From contig CALGZB010000007.1 in assembly GCA_937934655.1 (NCBI GenBank), forward strand, positions 1 to 43,597: a DNA stretch of 43,597 nucleotides. Direction: 5' to 3'. Below, in pieces: positions 31,462 through 41,625 of this stretch (positions are counted from its first letter, which is position 1; the number at the start of each line of letters is the position of its first letter). The position numbers and the translations under genes were made by a program. This DNA comes from an uncultured Acidimicrobiales bacterium (GTDB lineage Bacteria; Actinomycetota; Acidimicrobiia; Acidimicrobiales; SHLQ01). The notes under the pieces are model-generated. The model saw only the letters and a list, made by a program, of their open reading frames with translations. It was not told where the DNA came from and did not search any database.

Positions 31462-32130
31462 TTATTGGACGGGGGTTCCGGCTAGTGCGGCTATTGCTGG
31501 TGGGACTTCGATGCCGGCTTTGAGGTCGGCGGCGGAGACCGGTTCGGCCCAGGTGGCGATAATCGGCACCACACCTGCCCAGTGCGGACCATCCATGTCG
31601 ATCTCGTCGTCGATGGCGTCATCCGCTCGGATCTTGCCCGAGATCTCGTCGAGCGGAACCTTGATCACCAAGGTTTTCTTGAAGTCGACCTCGCTCGACG
31701 GACGACCGGTATCCCAGTTGGCAACAACATGGTCGGTCATCAGCCGCAAGGCCTCTACCTTCTCCTCGCCCTCCACTTTGGTTGCAGCGCCCCGGATAAC
31801 CACCGACCGGTAGTTCATCGAGTTATGGAACGGCGTCCGGGCGATAACGAGGCCGTCAACGATCGTGACTGTCACACAAATGTCCTCACCGGCTCCGCCC
31901 CGAAGCAAGGCGTTCGCAGCAGCGCCATGCAAAAGGATGTCGGTGTCCGTGCGGCTATATGCCATCGGCAAAACGATTGGGCCATCAGGCGTGCTGACCC
32001 CGACGTGAGCAACCATGCCAGCATCGAGCACGGCGAGCAGTTCGGCTCGGCCGTATTCCTGGCGATTCGTGCCTCGCCGCATTGTGACTCGAGGGCTTGC
32101 GGGCTGACCGTGATCGGTGGGTTCTGACAT
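31462..32130 (-). CDS. Pyridoxamine 5'-phosphate oxidase-like flavoprotein (NimA group)
   Basis: Protein of 222 residues with the FMN-binding split-barrel fold of the pyridoxamine phosphate oxidase superfamily. The family features seen are the N-terminal helix (RAELLAVLDAGMVAHVGVSTPDG), PMAYSR, LLHGAAANALL, and FHNSMNYRSVVIRG, the last close to that of NimA-type nitroreductase-like proteins. NimA-like proteins bind FMN or heme, and most have no established reaction. The C-terminal region (GPHWAGVVPIIATW) is also typical. Position between a hairpin and the amidase gene gives no further clue. Confidence 0.88.
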   Translation of the reverse strand: MSEPTDHGQPASPRVTMRRGTNRQEYGRAELLAVLDAGMVAHVGVSTPDGPIVLPMAYSRTDTDILLHGAAANALLRGGAGEDICVTVTIVDGLVIARTPFHNSMNYRSVVIRGAATKVEGEEKVEALRLMTDHVVANWDTGRPSSEVDFKKTLVIKVPLDEISGKIRADDAIDDEIDMDGPHWAGVVPIIATWAEPVSAADLKAGIEVPPAIAALAGTPVQ

Positions 32131-32186
32131 GGCGACAGTATGGCAGCGGCCAACGACGACCGACCGTGAATTTCGGGGCTATTGGG

Positions 32187-33653
32187 CTACTCGAAGCCGG
32201 GCGGCGGGCCGATCGGTTCGATGACCTCGGTGAGCATGCGTGCCACCGCCAGAGTGGTTGCATCATGCAGGTAGGGACCGACGATCTGAATGCCTACCGG
32301 CAACCCGTCGCTTGCCACGCCAACAGGAACCACCGTTGCCGGCAGATAACAGCACCCTGCGGGCGCCATCCACGTTGTGAGATCCATATACGGAACTTCT
32401 TTCCCAGCGACTTCGGCCATCCGAACCGCCTGAGGAAAGCTCTGGTCGTGCGGAAACGCAGTGCGGGCCATCACGGGGAGAAGCAGCACATCCCAGTCGG
32501 TAAAGAAGTCTTCAAAGGACTTCCGCATCTGCAGTCGACGTTCGTGAAGACTCAACCAGTCCCGGTGACGCATCGCCGTCGCCCGACGGTCACGACCATG
32601 GGGAGTGTCGGACTCATCCGACGCAAACCGCTCGATTCGAGCCCGGTCGAACCCGCCCGATAGCGCAGCCATCAAAAGCTGGCTGAACGTCGACGCCACC
32701 TTCTCGAGCGTAAAACCAGGGCGCGCCGTGTCATCGACCCTGGCACCTGCACCGGCCAGCGCGTTGGCGGCACCTTCGAGGAGAACTCGTACGTCCGGAT
32801 CAACCGGGCATCGTTCGTCGTCGAACCATGTCGCCACCCGAAGACTCTTCACATCGGTTGTTCGAGCCGGCGGAAGGTTGAGCGACCAGCCTGGGGTGTC
32901 CCACCTGTCAGGCCCAACCATCAAATCCAGCTGAAGTTCGAGGTCGTCAACGCTGCGAGCCATCGGGCCGTACACGGCCAGATCGGACATCGTGAACATC
33001 CCAGGCTGACTCGGAATATGCCCATGGCCGGGAGCGATTTGGTAACTCGGCTTGTGTCCCATCACGCCGCACATATGCGACGGCAAACGAATCGACCCAC
33101 CGATATCGCTGCCCAACTCGATCGGGGTAAAACCGGCGGCCAACGCCGCACCCGCTCCGCCCGACGATCCGCCCGGAGTTCGGCTGACATCCCATGGATT
33201 GTTGGTGGTCCCGAACACCTCATTGAAACTTTGGAGGTCGCCAGCCCAGATCGGCAGATTGGTTTTTCCAAACGGGATCGCTCCGGCATCGCGCATAGCG
33301 GTGACTGCCCAGGCATCTTCGGTGGGGACATAGTCGGACAGTTCGGGAGCCCCCGACGTCGTGCGCATTCCGGCGGTGCTGTAACTGTCTTTCACCGTCA
33401 TCGGCACGCCGTGGAGCGGCCCGAGCGCCGGGCCTCCCGACTTCGCAGCAACAACCGCTTCATCGGCTTGTGTCGCACGCACGTGTGCTTGCTCGGCATC
33501 GATCGTGACGACCGAGTTGATGTCACCATCAAGGCGCTCGACGCGAGCGAGTAGATGATCGAGCACCTCAGTGCTCGACACCTCCGATGTTGCGATCAGC
33601 TCGGCCAGCTTCGTAGCCGAGGCGAAACTCAGATCATCAGGTGAAGGCGTCAT
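32187..33653 (-). CDS. Amidase-signature family hydrolase
   Basis: Hydrolase of 488 residues with the Ser-Ser-Lys triad of the amidase signature: K88 in VKDSYS, S163 in PGGSSGGAGAALA and S187 in GSDIGGSIR, with the FAAH-like spacing of 24 residues between the two Ser. It is similar to general amidases and to GatA, but no gatB or gatC is nearby and the sequence resembles single-gene amidases that release ammonia from amides, or hydrolyse amide-containing compounds. There is no signal sequence, so it is cytoplasmic. ATG 33653 is used. Divergent from the EamA transporter gene across 69 bases. Confidence 0.9.
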   Translation of the reverse strand: MTPSPDDLSFASATKLAELIATSEVSSTEVLDHLLARVERLDGDINSVVTIDAEQAHVRATQADEAVVAAKSGGPALGPLHGVPMTVKDSYSTAGMRTTSGAPELSDYVPTEDAWAVTAMRDAGAIPFGKTNLPIWAGDLQSFNEVFGTTNNPWDVSRTPGGSSGGAGAALAAGFTPIELGSDIGGSIRLPSHMCGVMGHKPSYQIAPGHGHIPSQPGMFTMSDLAVYGPMARSVDDLELQLDLMVGPDRWDTPGWSLNLPPARTTDVKSLRVATWFDDERCPVDPDVRVLLEGAANALAGAGARVDDTARPGFTLEKVASTFSQLLMAALSGGFDRARIERFASDESDTPHGRDRRATAMRHRDWLSLHERRLQMRKSFEDFFTDWDVLLLPVMARTAFPHDQSFPQAVRMAEVAGKEVPYMDLTTWMAPAGCCYLPATVVPVGVASDGLPVGIQIVGPYLHDATTLAVARMLTEVIEPIGPPPGFE

Positions 33654-33722
33654 GGTTCGACCCTACGCTTCCGGGCGGTTCCGGGAGTAGCCCATCTTGT
33701 GGGTGGCCCTACGATCGACGAA

Positions 33723-34553
33723 GTGACCACCACAGCGTTCTTCCTCATCTTGGGCGCTGCGCTGCTCCACGCGGCGTGGAACCTGGTCGTGAAGGGCAGC
33801 GAGGACCGACTGGCCTCGATGTGGGCTGTGGCCACCGCTGGCGGGTTGGTCAACCTTCCGGTTCTGGCGGTGATCGGATTTCCCGAGCGCGAGGTATGGG
33901 GCTGGTTGGCGCTCTCGGCGGTGCTGCATGTGGCCTACGGCTACACCTTGGCAGGCACGTACGACCGGGTCGATCTGTCGAGTGCGTATCCAATCGCACG
34001 GGGCACCGCTCCACTCATCGTCACGGTGATTGGTGTGCTGTTTCTCGACGACACGATCTCGCTTGTCGGGGTGATTGGCATTGTTCTCGTCGCTGGCAGT
34101 CTGGCGCTCATTGGACTCCGTCATGTCCCGAAGAACGTCGGTTGGCCGATTCTTACCGGGCTCGTTATTGCGGCTTACACCGTGAGCGACGGCGCCGGCG
34201 TTCGGGCCGGCGACGAATCGGTTCGATACATCGGCGCACTCTTCGTGATGCACTCCCTGTTGTTCACGCTCATCCTCGGGGCCACCAGAAAATCGCTCGC
34301 AAGCCTTGGCGAGGCACTTCGGCGATCCCCGGTGCGGCTCCTTCTCGGCGGCGCTGCGTCGGCTGGCGCCTACCTCCTCGTTATGATCGCCGCACGATCG
34401 ACCCCACTTGGGCTTGTGGCGGGCTTGCGCGAAACGTCTGCCGGCTTCGGGGTGTTGGCCGGATACTTCATCCTTCATGAAAAGGTCACCCGTCATCACG
34501 CGTTGGCGGTGCTGGTGGCGATAGCCGGGTCGACACTGATTGCACTCAGCTAA
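33723..34553 (+). CDS. EamA/DMT-family transporter
   Basis: Membrane protein of about 276 residues with roughly ten hydrophobic helices and two EamA-like halves, the second starting near PILTGLVIAAYTVSDG. The pattern with ARGTAPLIVTVIGVLFLDD and the terminal ETSAGFGVLAGYFILHEKVT matches the drug/metabolite transporter superfamily. The cargo is not determined. GTG 33723 gives a start at the first helix; a GTG at 33699 would add eight residues. Its stop lies 34 bases from the stop of the convergent EcsC-family gene. Confidence 0.9.
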   Translation: MTTTAFFLILGAALLHAAWNLVVKGSEDRLASMWAVATAGGLVNLPVLAVIGFPEREVWGWLALSAVLHVAYGYTLAGTYDRVDLSSAYPIARGTAPLIVTVIGVLFLDDTISLVGVIGIVLVAGSLALIGLRHVPKNVGWPILTGLVIAAYTVSDGAGVRAGDESVRYIGALFVMHSLLFTLILGATRKSLASLGEALRRSPVRLLLGGAASAGAYLLVMIAARSTPLGLVAGLRETSAGFGVLAGYFILHEKVTRHHALAVLVAIAGSTLIALS

Positions 34554-34587
34554 TTCGGCGGGCTCGACAAACCCTTACAGATCATCT

Positions 34588-35508
34588 CTAGTTCTTGCCC
34601 CATCGAGCACGCAAGCGCTTCTTGGAGTCGTCGGCCTCTGAAGGCGGAATCATCGACTCGTCGAACCCAGTTGGCGGAGGCGGAAGATGCTCGTAGGAAG
34701 GGCTGGCCGGAGGCAACGCGCCCGAGTAATGCTCGCGACTCGTGGCGGTAATGACATCTCGTTCGTCGGATACTTCGCTGAAGCCAGTTTCGTGAAGCGG
34801 CGCATTGCGGAAGAACGAATCGGCATGCTTCGAGAGGTTACGGATCATCGTGAAGTTGGCACCGCCGCCGATAACCGCACCGACACCGAACGGCAGGAGT
34901 CGACCCACCGTGGCGATACCCCGGCGCGTCCCGTACTTGGTGAGCACATGGGTACCAAGCGAACCATTGACCCGTTCGATCACCTCGAGCGGCATCCGCA
35001 TGCCCTCGACGCCTGCCGGATTCATGTTCATCTTGTTCACCAGTGAGGTGAATTCGACGGCCGCTTCATCGCCAAAGGCCAAGATTGAAAGCACCCAAGC
35101 ACGTCGCTGATCCGGGGTTGCATTGGTATGACCGTGAACAGCGGCGATGGTCATGATGAGGTCGGTTGAACGAAGCGCCAGCCAGGCCACATCGGCGCTG
35201 AGCCAGCTCGCTGCAGCCGCAGTGCCGAGGCCCGGAGTGGCCGCCGCTGCGCCAGTAGCGGCACCCGCTCCAGTGAGCTCTTTTTGAAACGACTTGTAGA
35301 TCTCGGCGAGCCGCTGCTCCCGAGTTCCTTGGGTCTCTGCCGCCCGGTCGAGGGCACGTTGCCAACGTTTGCTAACCGCCTTGTCGACCCCCTCAACCAT
35401 TGCCCTACCCAATGCATCGAGCACGGGCTGGGGAATCATGTCGGGGCTCAGCCCCTTCTTGGCGGCCTTCTTCGCAGCTTTGTTGACGAGCCGTTTTCGA
35501 ATAGCCAT
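34588..35508 (-). CDS. EcsC-family protein
   Basis: Protein of 306 residues. The N-terminal basic region (KRLVNKAAKKAAKKG) is followed by the EcsC family core (about 70-240). Its hydrophobic Gly-rich segments (TGAAAATPGLGTAAAASWLSA and PFGVGAVIGGGANF) suggest membrane insertion or association. EcsC was first named in the Bacillus Ecs transporter locus, and its function is unclear. The C-terminal tail is Pro/Asp-rich. It is the last gene of the minus-strand SPFH-AAA-AIM24-EcsC set, 76 bases after the AIM24 gene. Confidence 0.88.
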   Translation of the reverse strand: MAIRKRLVNKAAKKAAKKGLSPDMIPQPVLDALGRAMVEGVDKAVSKRWQRALDRAAETQGTREQRLAEIYKSFQKELTGAGAATGAAAATPGLGTAAAASWLSADVAWLALRSTDLIMTIAAVHGHTNATPDQRRAWVLSILAFGDEAAVEFTSLVNKMNMNPAGVEGMRMPLEVIERVNGSLGTHVLTKYGTRRGIATVGRLLPFGVGAVIGGGANFTMIRNLSKHADSFFRNAPLHETGFSEVSDERDVITATSREHYSGALPPASPSYEHLPPPPTGFDESMIPPSEADDSKKRLRARWGKN

Positions 35509-35584
35509 GGCTTACAAACTAACGGCGCCGGCCCAGATTCTTGTGGCGCGCCGCGATGGCAGGCTTGTGGCCCGCCACCTGGGG

Positions 35585-36307
35585 CTAGCCCGAAAGCGCT
35601 CCGAGAAGTCCGCCTGATCCGCCGCCGCCCGTAGGTGTGGGGCGACCCTCCGACGGTTGGACAAGGATGAAACCCTGGCCTTGGAAATCCATCTGGAAAG
35701 TTTCGCCGGATCCGCCACGAGCCATCGACTTGAGGCCGCCGGTGCTGTCGGTCTTGAGGTTCATCTGCACGCCGGCACTCCACATGACCACGGCTTGTGG
35801 GTCGCCGAAGGTGGTGCCGCCAGAGACGTCGAGCATGACGGGAGGCCCATCGGTGGTGATCGCCACGTAGCCGGTGCCGGTAAGGGTGACGTTGAAGAGA
35901 CCGCCAGCCATCGCTCCGGCCATTCCGCCGCCGAGGCTCTTGATGTCCCACTCGATAGAACTGGAGAATGCGAGGACGTTGGAGCCGTTGACCGAGATCT
36001 GGTCGTTCTCGAGGTACATGACCTGAATGTCGTGCGCTTCGTTGGCGAGGAATACTTCGCCGGTGCCGCCGACGTGCATCATGTTTACGCCCTCGCCGGT
36101 GGCGACCTTTTTGAGCAGTTTGCCCATTCCGCCCGAACCCTTGTTCTCAAAGGTCGCAGCGCCTTGGTAGGCCACCATCGAACCGGTAGCGGCTTCGACC
36201 GGGCCATAGGCCAGGGTTACCCGCAAGAGCTTCTTGTTCTGCAACTGGAACTGCTGTTCGCCAACCGGAATCTCTCCGTATTGGGCAAGCTCGCTGTGAA
36301 TAGGCAT
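35585..36307 (-). CDS. AIM24-family protein
   Basis: Beta-rich protein of 240 residues of the AIM24 family (a TRAP-like/TerD-neighbour fold found from bacteria to mitochondria). It has Gly-rich strands and loops with FENKGSGGMGKLLKKVATGEG, then MMHVGGTGEVFLAN and GGLFNVTLTGTGYVAI. The C-terminus is Gly-rich (TGGGGSGGLLGALSG). ATG 36307 (MPIHSELAQYGE) is chosen: the open frame runs to 36571 but the extra 88 residues overlap the end of the AAA+ gene and are Arg-rich out-of-frame sequence. It sits in the operon with the AAA+ ATPase and EcsC. Confidence 0.88.
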   Translation of the reverse strand: MPIHSELAQYGEIPVGEQQFQLQNKKLLRVTLAYGPVEAATGSMVAYQGAATFENKGSGGMGKLLKKVATGEGVNMMHVGGTGEVFLANEAHDIQVMYLENDQISVNGSNVLAFSSSIEWDIKSLGGGMAGAMAGGLFNVTLTGTGYVAITTDGPPVMLDVSGGTTFGDPQAVVMWSAGVQMNLKTDSTGGLKSMARGGSGETFQMDFQGQGFILVQPSEGRPTPTGGGGSGGLLGALSG

Positions 36308-36395
36308 CGTGTGGTCTCGCTTCTGTCCGCCACCCGCGTGGCGACCGTAGTAGTCGTCCGCCCGGCCATCCCGCGACGGCCAAGATGCCTTTACC

Positions 36396-39300
36396 TTAAT
36401 CGGCAGGTGGCGGTGGCGGAGGTGGAGGCGGCGGGTTTTCCGATTGCGCCGGAGTTCGGCGGTTGCTGGTGCGGTCACGATAGATCGCTTGGCGCGCTGC
36501 GCGGCTGACCTCGTCGGCCTTGATGAGCTTTCGAAGCGTCTCATCGAAGAGCGCCATTGCCTCGGCGGCATCGGGGCCGCGGTTCTCGCTGAGCGCTCGC
36601 AACTGTTCGCTGATTCCGCTGACTGCTCCGGCTACCCGAACCATCGGGTCATCGTCGGAGCCACCCATGAGCTTCATGCGACGGAATGAGTTCTTGATCT
36701 CTTCCCACCGCTCGGCGTCTTCGCCATCGAGTACACCGCGCAGTTCACGAAGCTTGAGCAAGTTGGATTCGGCGCCGGTGGTGAGGGTTTGGGCTTCGCC
36801 CACGTAGTGATCGTCGAGCAGCGCTTCGAGCTCGTCGTCGTTCATGACCGGCAGAACCTTTTCGGCGAGCCGGTTCATGTTTCGATACGAACCCTGCAAT
36901 TGGAACCTTGGCTCGGTGCGGAATTCATCTTCCTGCGACGCCGAGCTGATGTACGTCTGGTTCACGGCAAGCAACACTTGCTGCACACGGATCAGCCGTC
37001 GGAATGTAGCGACAAGCTCGTCGATCTCAACCTTCGAATAGGGATGTGCGAGGTCATCGGGCGATACCGCTTCGCCCTTCGCCATCGCGATGAGCTTGAG
37101 CGTGTCGCCGGGGTCGCGGGTAGTGAGCGATGCGAGTACCGGGTTCGAGGTGAGCGAGTTTTCGAGATAGCTCAGCGCAAACTGCTGATCGTTGCCGGTG
37201 AGAACGTCGCCAAGGTTGTAGGTGTCGGCACGGTTGGCGAGCATGTCGGGTATCTGGAAACGCTCGCCCGACTCGGTGTACGGGTTACCGGCCATAACCA
37301 CGGCGAAACGCTTGCCTCGGAGGTCGTAGGTTTGGGTTCGCCCGTTCCATACGCCTTCCATGCGACGCTGCGCATCGGACATCGAGATGAACTTCTGCAA
37401 GAGCTCGGGGTTCGTGTGCTGAATATCATCGAGGTAGAGCAGCACGTTGCTGCCCATTTCGAGAGCGAAGTTGATCTTGTCGACCTCTTGGGCAGCGGTG
37501 GCATTGGGCGCTTCGGTGGGGTCGAGCGAGTCGACACCATGACCAAGCGCCGGACCGTTGATCTTGACGAACACCATGCCCAAACGGTTGGCCACGTATT
37601 CCATCAGCGTGGTCTTGCCGTAGCCCGGAGGCGAGATGAGCAGAAGTAGACCCATCTGGTCGGTGCGGCCGCCTTCGATGGTGCCGAGCTGTTTGGCCAG
37701 GTTGTCGCCGATGAAGGGGAGGTACACCTGATCGATGAGCTGGTTTCGCACGAAGGCGCTCATGACCTTCGGCGTGAACTCGTCGAGGCGCAACCGGTGG
37801 CGAGTAGCCGTCAGTAGTTCGTGTCGTTGAGATTGGTAGGCACGAAACCCGGGGACCACCGTGCGACGGAAGACGTCGCCTTCAGCCAGGAGTTGGTCGT
37901 AGCGGAAGCCCAGCGTCTGGTTGGTGATTCGGTTGTGCTGGCTGAGCAGTCCGGTGACTTCGCAGCGCAGGTCGACGGCTCCGGCCTGATGCGGCAGGTC
38001 GGCGGCCACCATGAGGGCCACGGCCTCGGGCACGTACGCAAGGGCCTCGGGCTGTTGTGCCGTGGCGAAGGCGGTGAACCAGGCCGAAAGGAGGCGGGTT
38101 CGGTCGCTGAGTCCTTCGAGTTCGGCGAGTGAGCTCCCGACGGTGTCGTGATGAAGAAGAAGTGCGTCGCGAAGGTTGGAGGCGGCGCTGCTTACGACGA
38201 AGGCAAGCGGCTCTTCGGCGAGCTCTTCAAAAAGATAGGTAGCAACCGCAACCAGGTCGTCGCCGACCCCAAGCGATTCCGCTAGTGCGGGGTTGGCTGC
38301 GGTGAACAGCGCGATGTGGTCGGTAAGGGTTGCGATGAAGTCGGCGATGGCAGGAGAGTTGGCGAAGGTAGAGCGAAGACGCCCCAGGCTGACGCCACTC
38401 GCCAGAAGTTCGGCTTGTTTCGCCTCGTCGAGTCCGTGGGCCCAAAAGACTTGGGCGAGCGCCCGGGTGTGCGGTTCGAAACGTAGAAGGGCAACCTCGT
38501 CCCAACGGTTGATGAGCACGCCGAGGATGAGCGCCGCATCGTGATCGTGCACGCCGCGGTCGTACCCCTCATCGACCCGACCTTCGGCAGCCGAACGAAC
38601 GAGCGCTTCAAGGCTCGCTGGACTACCGGCTGCCTCACGGAGTGCCGTCATCGTGAGGTCGGTGCCCCCGTGCGCAGCGTCGTTAAGAAGCGACGTTGCG
38701 AGAAACTCGATGCGGCTGAAATCGTTGCGCTCGGAGACCAAGCTTTGATCCCAGAAGGGGCGCAGATCGTCAAGATTGCTCTCGCCGAGAGCTGACTCTC
38801 CAAGGGCTTGGACCGAGACGATCTCTTTGAAGTCGGTTCCGGTGATGACGACGTGAAGTTCGCCGTCGATAACAGCAGTGGTGAGTTCGAGTCGCTGCGA
38901 GTCGACGCTGAAGCGGTGGCGACCGAGCCGGATGACCTGGCCGCCGTCTTCGAAGATGTCGGTCCGGTCTCGGAGCGAGCGAGCGGATTCTTCTTTGGCC
39001 GTTTCGAGTGTTCGGAGTACCTCGTCGGCCCGAACCTGCTCGTCGAGTCCGCGAAGGTCTTCGGCGATCGACCGGACCTTGGCGACCAGCGGGTCGCTGA
39101 CAAAGAAGGCATTGATTTCGTCGGGCGATTCGAAGCCCTCGATGCGGCGGTTGAGGCTGGTAAGGATTCGATCGGATGCGTCGACCAAACGGCGAGCCGC
39201 ACGTTGACGGTCGTCGATGAGGCTCTGCTTACGCGAGGAAAACGCCTCGTAAATGTCTTCTCGTTTTGTAGCGATCTGATCGAGGTAGTCGTCGGACTCG

Positions 39301-41588
39301 CCGAATCGACTCTCGAGGTTTTCGAGCTGCACGAGAAGCGTGCCGAGGGCAGCGTCGGCGCGCTCAGGCGTTGAAGCCCGAGACAGCTCCGCGGTGACCG
39401 ACTGAGAGAACAGTCCGAACTCGACACCGAATGCAGCGCTGCTTTCTGAATCGTTGAGGGTACGGCGTTGATTCTCGGCGACTGCGCGGGTGCGGTTGAG
39501 CGAGCCCATGACGTCGGAGACACGTTCGAAGATGCTGGTTCGTACCGTGGCGTCGTCGATGTCGAGGCCACCGACGACTTCGGTGAGAAGGTCGAGGCCC
39601 TCGCCGATGTCGTCCAGTGATTCGAGATGCGGCTGGAGATCAGTGACTTTTTCGGTCGACTCGATGGTACTGGTGAGCGACGCAACGTCGGTATGGAAAC
39701 CTTCGAAGGCGGCGTCGTCGGCCAGGAACTCGACCGCTTGACTCGACTGAGTATCGAAAGCCTCCTGCAGTGCCCCGTCGAGTTCATCGAGGGCTGCGTC
39801 ATCGACGTAGCGAACGTCGCGAAGGGTTAGAACATGGCCCTGCTTACGCCGGAGCTGCTGGAGCGCATCGACGAATTCTCGGGTGCTGCTCGGACGCTTG
39901 GCGCGGAGTCCGTCGACGAGCGTGCGGATCTCGGTTCGAGATTCGGTCACCACATCGAGGGCCGTCGCCTTGAGTGATTCGGCCTTCTCGAACTCGTCGA
40001 TGATCAGTTCAGAGGTGGCACGGATTTCGCCGAGAGGCGCTGCGAGGTCGCCGGCTGCGTCGTCGGCTAGCCAGGCATACGCGTCGAGAACGCGAACGGT
40101 CGAGGTAGAGAGGGCTTCGAAGACCGCGGCCGATGGTTCGACGTCGGCGACGAGTCGTTTGATGTTGAGCGACTCGCTGACGCCTCGGACCGCTTCGGCG
40201 TTACCGATGCGTTCGAGGAACCCGTCGCCCAAAGGTTGACGGGCATGAAAATCGTCGCTGACAAACGGCGTAGCCCAGATCTGCATGGGGTGCACTCGGG
40301 TTGGCTCGCCGTCCTCGCGAAACACCACGAGGGTGCCGTTCTCGAAGATGCTGTAACCGTGACAGTTGATCGGTGGAGCAACCTCGCGACGAATCAGGTT
40401 GTAGCTCAGCAGGATCGTGCGACCCTCGGAGCGTTGGTGAAACGCGTAGAGCACGTCTTCGCCGTTGGGCGACCGGCGTTCCGCCTTGAACTCCATCGAG
40501 GATGTGTCGAGGTCAAAGACTTTGGTGTCGCCCTCGCGGAGGTAGTAGCCACCGGGAAAGATGAGCCCGTGGTCTTCGGGGAGGATCTGGCACGACTGGC
40601 CAATGGCGTCGGCTCGAAGCGCCGACCGGTTGAACAGGTTCACCACGTAGAAGCGATCGTGGTCTTCGAGGTAAGGCCGGACCCGCAGCAACACCAAGTC
40701 GCCGACGATCGCGTAGTCCATCGACGTATCGGCGACCGACTGGTCGGCATTGTCGACCGACTCGGCCAGCACCACCGAACCGGTTTCGGTGTTGTCTTCA
40801 AGGCGAATCTCGAGGGCGCCACCCTCTGGGTACACAAAGACCCGGTCGTCGAGGTTCACGTGAGGCTCAACGCCGCCAACATGATGCGAGCGGGTTACCG
40901 GAATCCACTCGAACCCAAACTGGGGTGGATAGATGTGGTCGCGTTCGCCGCGGTTGTCGAGGTATCGGGCGCCTCCATCAGGCGTGACTTCCCAACGGAA
41001 GACGCGAATGTCGCTTACCGAGTTTCCGATTTGAAACGCAGCCAGCATGCGCCCCTCAGTGCGACGTAGCTGGAGGAGCTTGTTGTCCTTGTAATAGCGG
41101 GTAAGTTCGCTGAAGTCGCTGAGAAACGATGGGTCGTGAAGCCACGCTGTCGCCGACCCGTCGGCAGCCTCGGACAGGGGCGACAGCGAGAATGACTCTT
41201 CGGATTGATCGAGCCGATGCAGCGTAAAGACGTCATCGATGGTGGTCTCGGATTTAAGTCCGAGAAACACGTTGTAGCCAAACAGCATCTGATCGCCGAC
41301 CGACACGATGTCGCGAGCGACGCAGTTGTTTTCGGTACGAATCCGTTCGCTGCCAACCAACTCGAAGCGGCTAGTCCCGAACGTTTCGAGTCGTTGGTCA
41401 TTGAGTCGCGAGGCGCGACTTCCAAGCTCGTCGGCGTGTTCGAGAAGGCGCGAGCGAAGAAGCTCGTACGTCCCTGCGCCCGCGGTATCGGCAACCGCGG
41501 AAGCTGTTTCGGCGGTTGGGTCAGCGCCGGAAGGAGTCCCGGAAGCTCCACCGGAAGTATTGGGTGTTTCTGGTTCGGTCGTAGTCAC
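36396..41588 (-). CDS. Giant DUF3686-AAA+ ATPase
   Basis: Protein of 1730 residues. After an Ala/Thr/Pro-rich leader, a beta-rich region (about 45-480) has repeated strand motifs (GYNVFLGLK, LLQLRRTEGRMLAAFQIG, DRFYVVNLF). It matches the type of N-terminal region described as DUF3686, often annotated as a DNA-repair ATPase part, though that role is unproven. A long helical/coiled-coil region (about 500-1200) follows. A single AAA+ module lies at about 1290-1560: Walker A ISPPGYGKTTL near 1323, Walker B LLYLDDIQ near 1384, and sensor-like VVMAGNPYTESGERF near 1432. The C-terminus is a run of Pro residues. It has no membrane segment. It lies 37 bases after the flotillin-like gene. Confidence 0.88.
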   Translation of the reverse strand: MTTTEPETPNTSGGASGTPSGADPTAETASAVADTAGAGTYELLRSRLLEHADELGSRASRLNDQRLETFGTSRFELVGSERIRTENNCVARDIVSVGDQMLFGYNVFLGLKSETTIDDVFTLHRLDQSEESFSLSPLSEAADGSATAWLHDPSFLSDFSELTRYYKDNKLLQLRRTEGRMLAAFQIGNSVSDIRVFRWEVTPDGGARYLDNRGERDHIYPPQFGFEWIPVTRSHHVGGVEPHVNLDDRVFVYPEGGALEIRLEDNTETGSVVLAESVDNADQSVADTSMDYAIVGDLVLLRVRPYLEDHDRFYVVNLFNRSALRADAIGQSCQILPEDHGLIFPGGYYLREGDTKVFDLDTSSMEFKAERRSPNGEDVLYAFHQRSEGRTILLSYNLIRREVAPPINCHGYSIFENGTLVVFREDGEPTRVHPMQIWATPFVSDDFHARQPLGDGFLERIGNAEAVRGVSESLNIKRLVADVEPSAAVFEALSTSTVRVLDAYAWLADDAAGDLAAPLGEIRATSELIIDEFEKAESLKATALDVVTESRTEIRTLVDGLRAKRPSSTREFVDALQQLRRKQGHVLTLRDVRYVDDAALDELDGALQEAFDTQSSQAVEFLADDAAFEGFHTDVASLTSTIESTEKVTDLQPHLESLDDIGEGLDLLTEVVGGLDIDDATVRTSIFERVSDVMGSLNRTRAVAENQRRTLNDSESSAAFGVEFGLFSQSVTAELSRASTPERADAALGTLLVQLENLESRFGESDDYLDQIATKREDIYEAFSSRKQSLIDDRQRAARRLVDASDRILTSLNRRIEGFESPDEINAFFVSDPLVAKVRSIAEDLRGLDEQVRADEVLRTLETAKEESARSLRDRTDIFEDGGQVIRLGRHRFSVDSQRLELTTAVIDGELHVVITGTDFKEIVSVQALGESALGESNLDDLRPFWDQSLVSERNDFSRIEFLATSLLNDAAHGGTDLTMTALREAAGSPASLEALVRSAAEGRVDEGYDRGVHDHDAALILGVLINRWDEVALLRFEPHTRALAQVFWAHGLDEAKQAELLASGVSLGRLRSTFANSPAIADFIATLTDHIALFTAANPALAESLGVGDDLVAVATYLFEELAEEPLAFVVSSAASNLRDALLLHHDTVGSSLAELEGLSDRTRLLSAWFTAFATAQQPEALAYVPEAVALMVAADLPHQAGAVDLRCEVTGLLSQHNRITNQTLGFRYDQLLAEGDVFRRTVVPGFRAYQSQRHELLTATRHRLRLDEFTPKVMSAFVRNQLIDQVYLPFIGDNLAKQLGTIEGGRTDQMGLLLLISPPGYGKTTLMEYVANRLGMVFVKINGPALGHGVDSLDPTEAPNATAAQEVDKINFALEMGSNVLLYLDDIQHTNPELLQKFISMSDAQRRMEGVWNGRTQTYDLRGKRFAVVMAGNPYTESGERFQIPDMLANRADTYNLGDVLTGNDQQFALSYLENSLTSNPVLASLTTRDPGDTLKLIAMAKGEAVSPDDLAHPYSKVEIDELVATFRRLIRVQQVLLAVNQTYISSASQEDEFRTEPRFQLQGSYRNMNRLAEKVLPVMNDDELEALLDDHYVGEAQTLTTGAESNLLKLRELRGVLDGEDAERWEEIKNSFRRMKLMGGSDDDPMVRVAGAVSGISEQLRALSENRGPDAAEAMALFDETLRKLIKADEVSRAARQAIYRDRTSNRRTPAQSENPPPPPPPPPPAD

Positions 41589-41625
41589 AGGTGCGACTCG
41601 TCAGACGTGATTCGCGGCCGGTGAC

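Noticed and set aside
35657-36508. Plus-strand frame (283 codons) across the AIM24 gene
   Set aside because: Antisense to the AIM24 frame; reads as a shadow and contains no recognisable domain.
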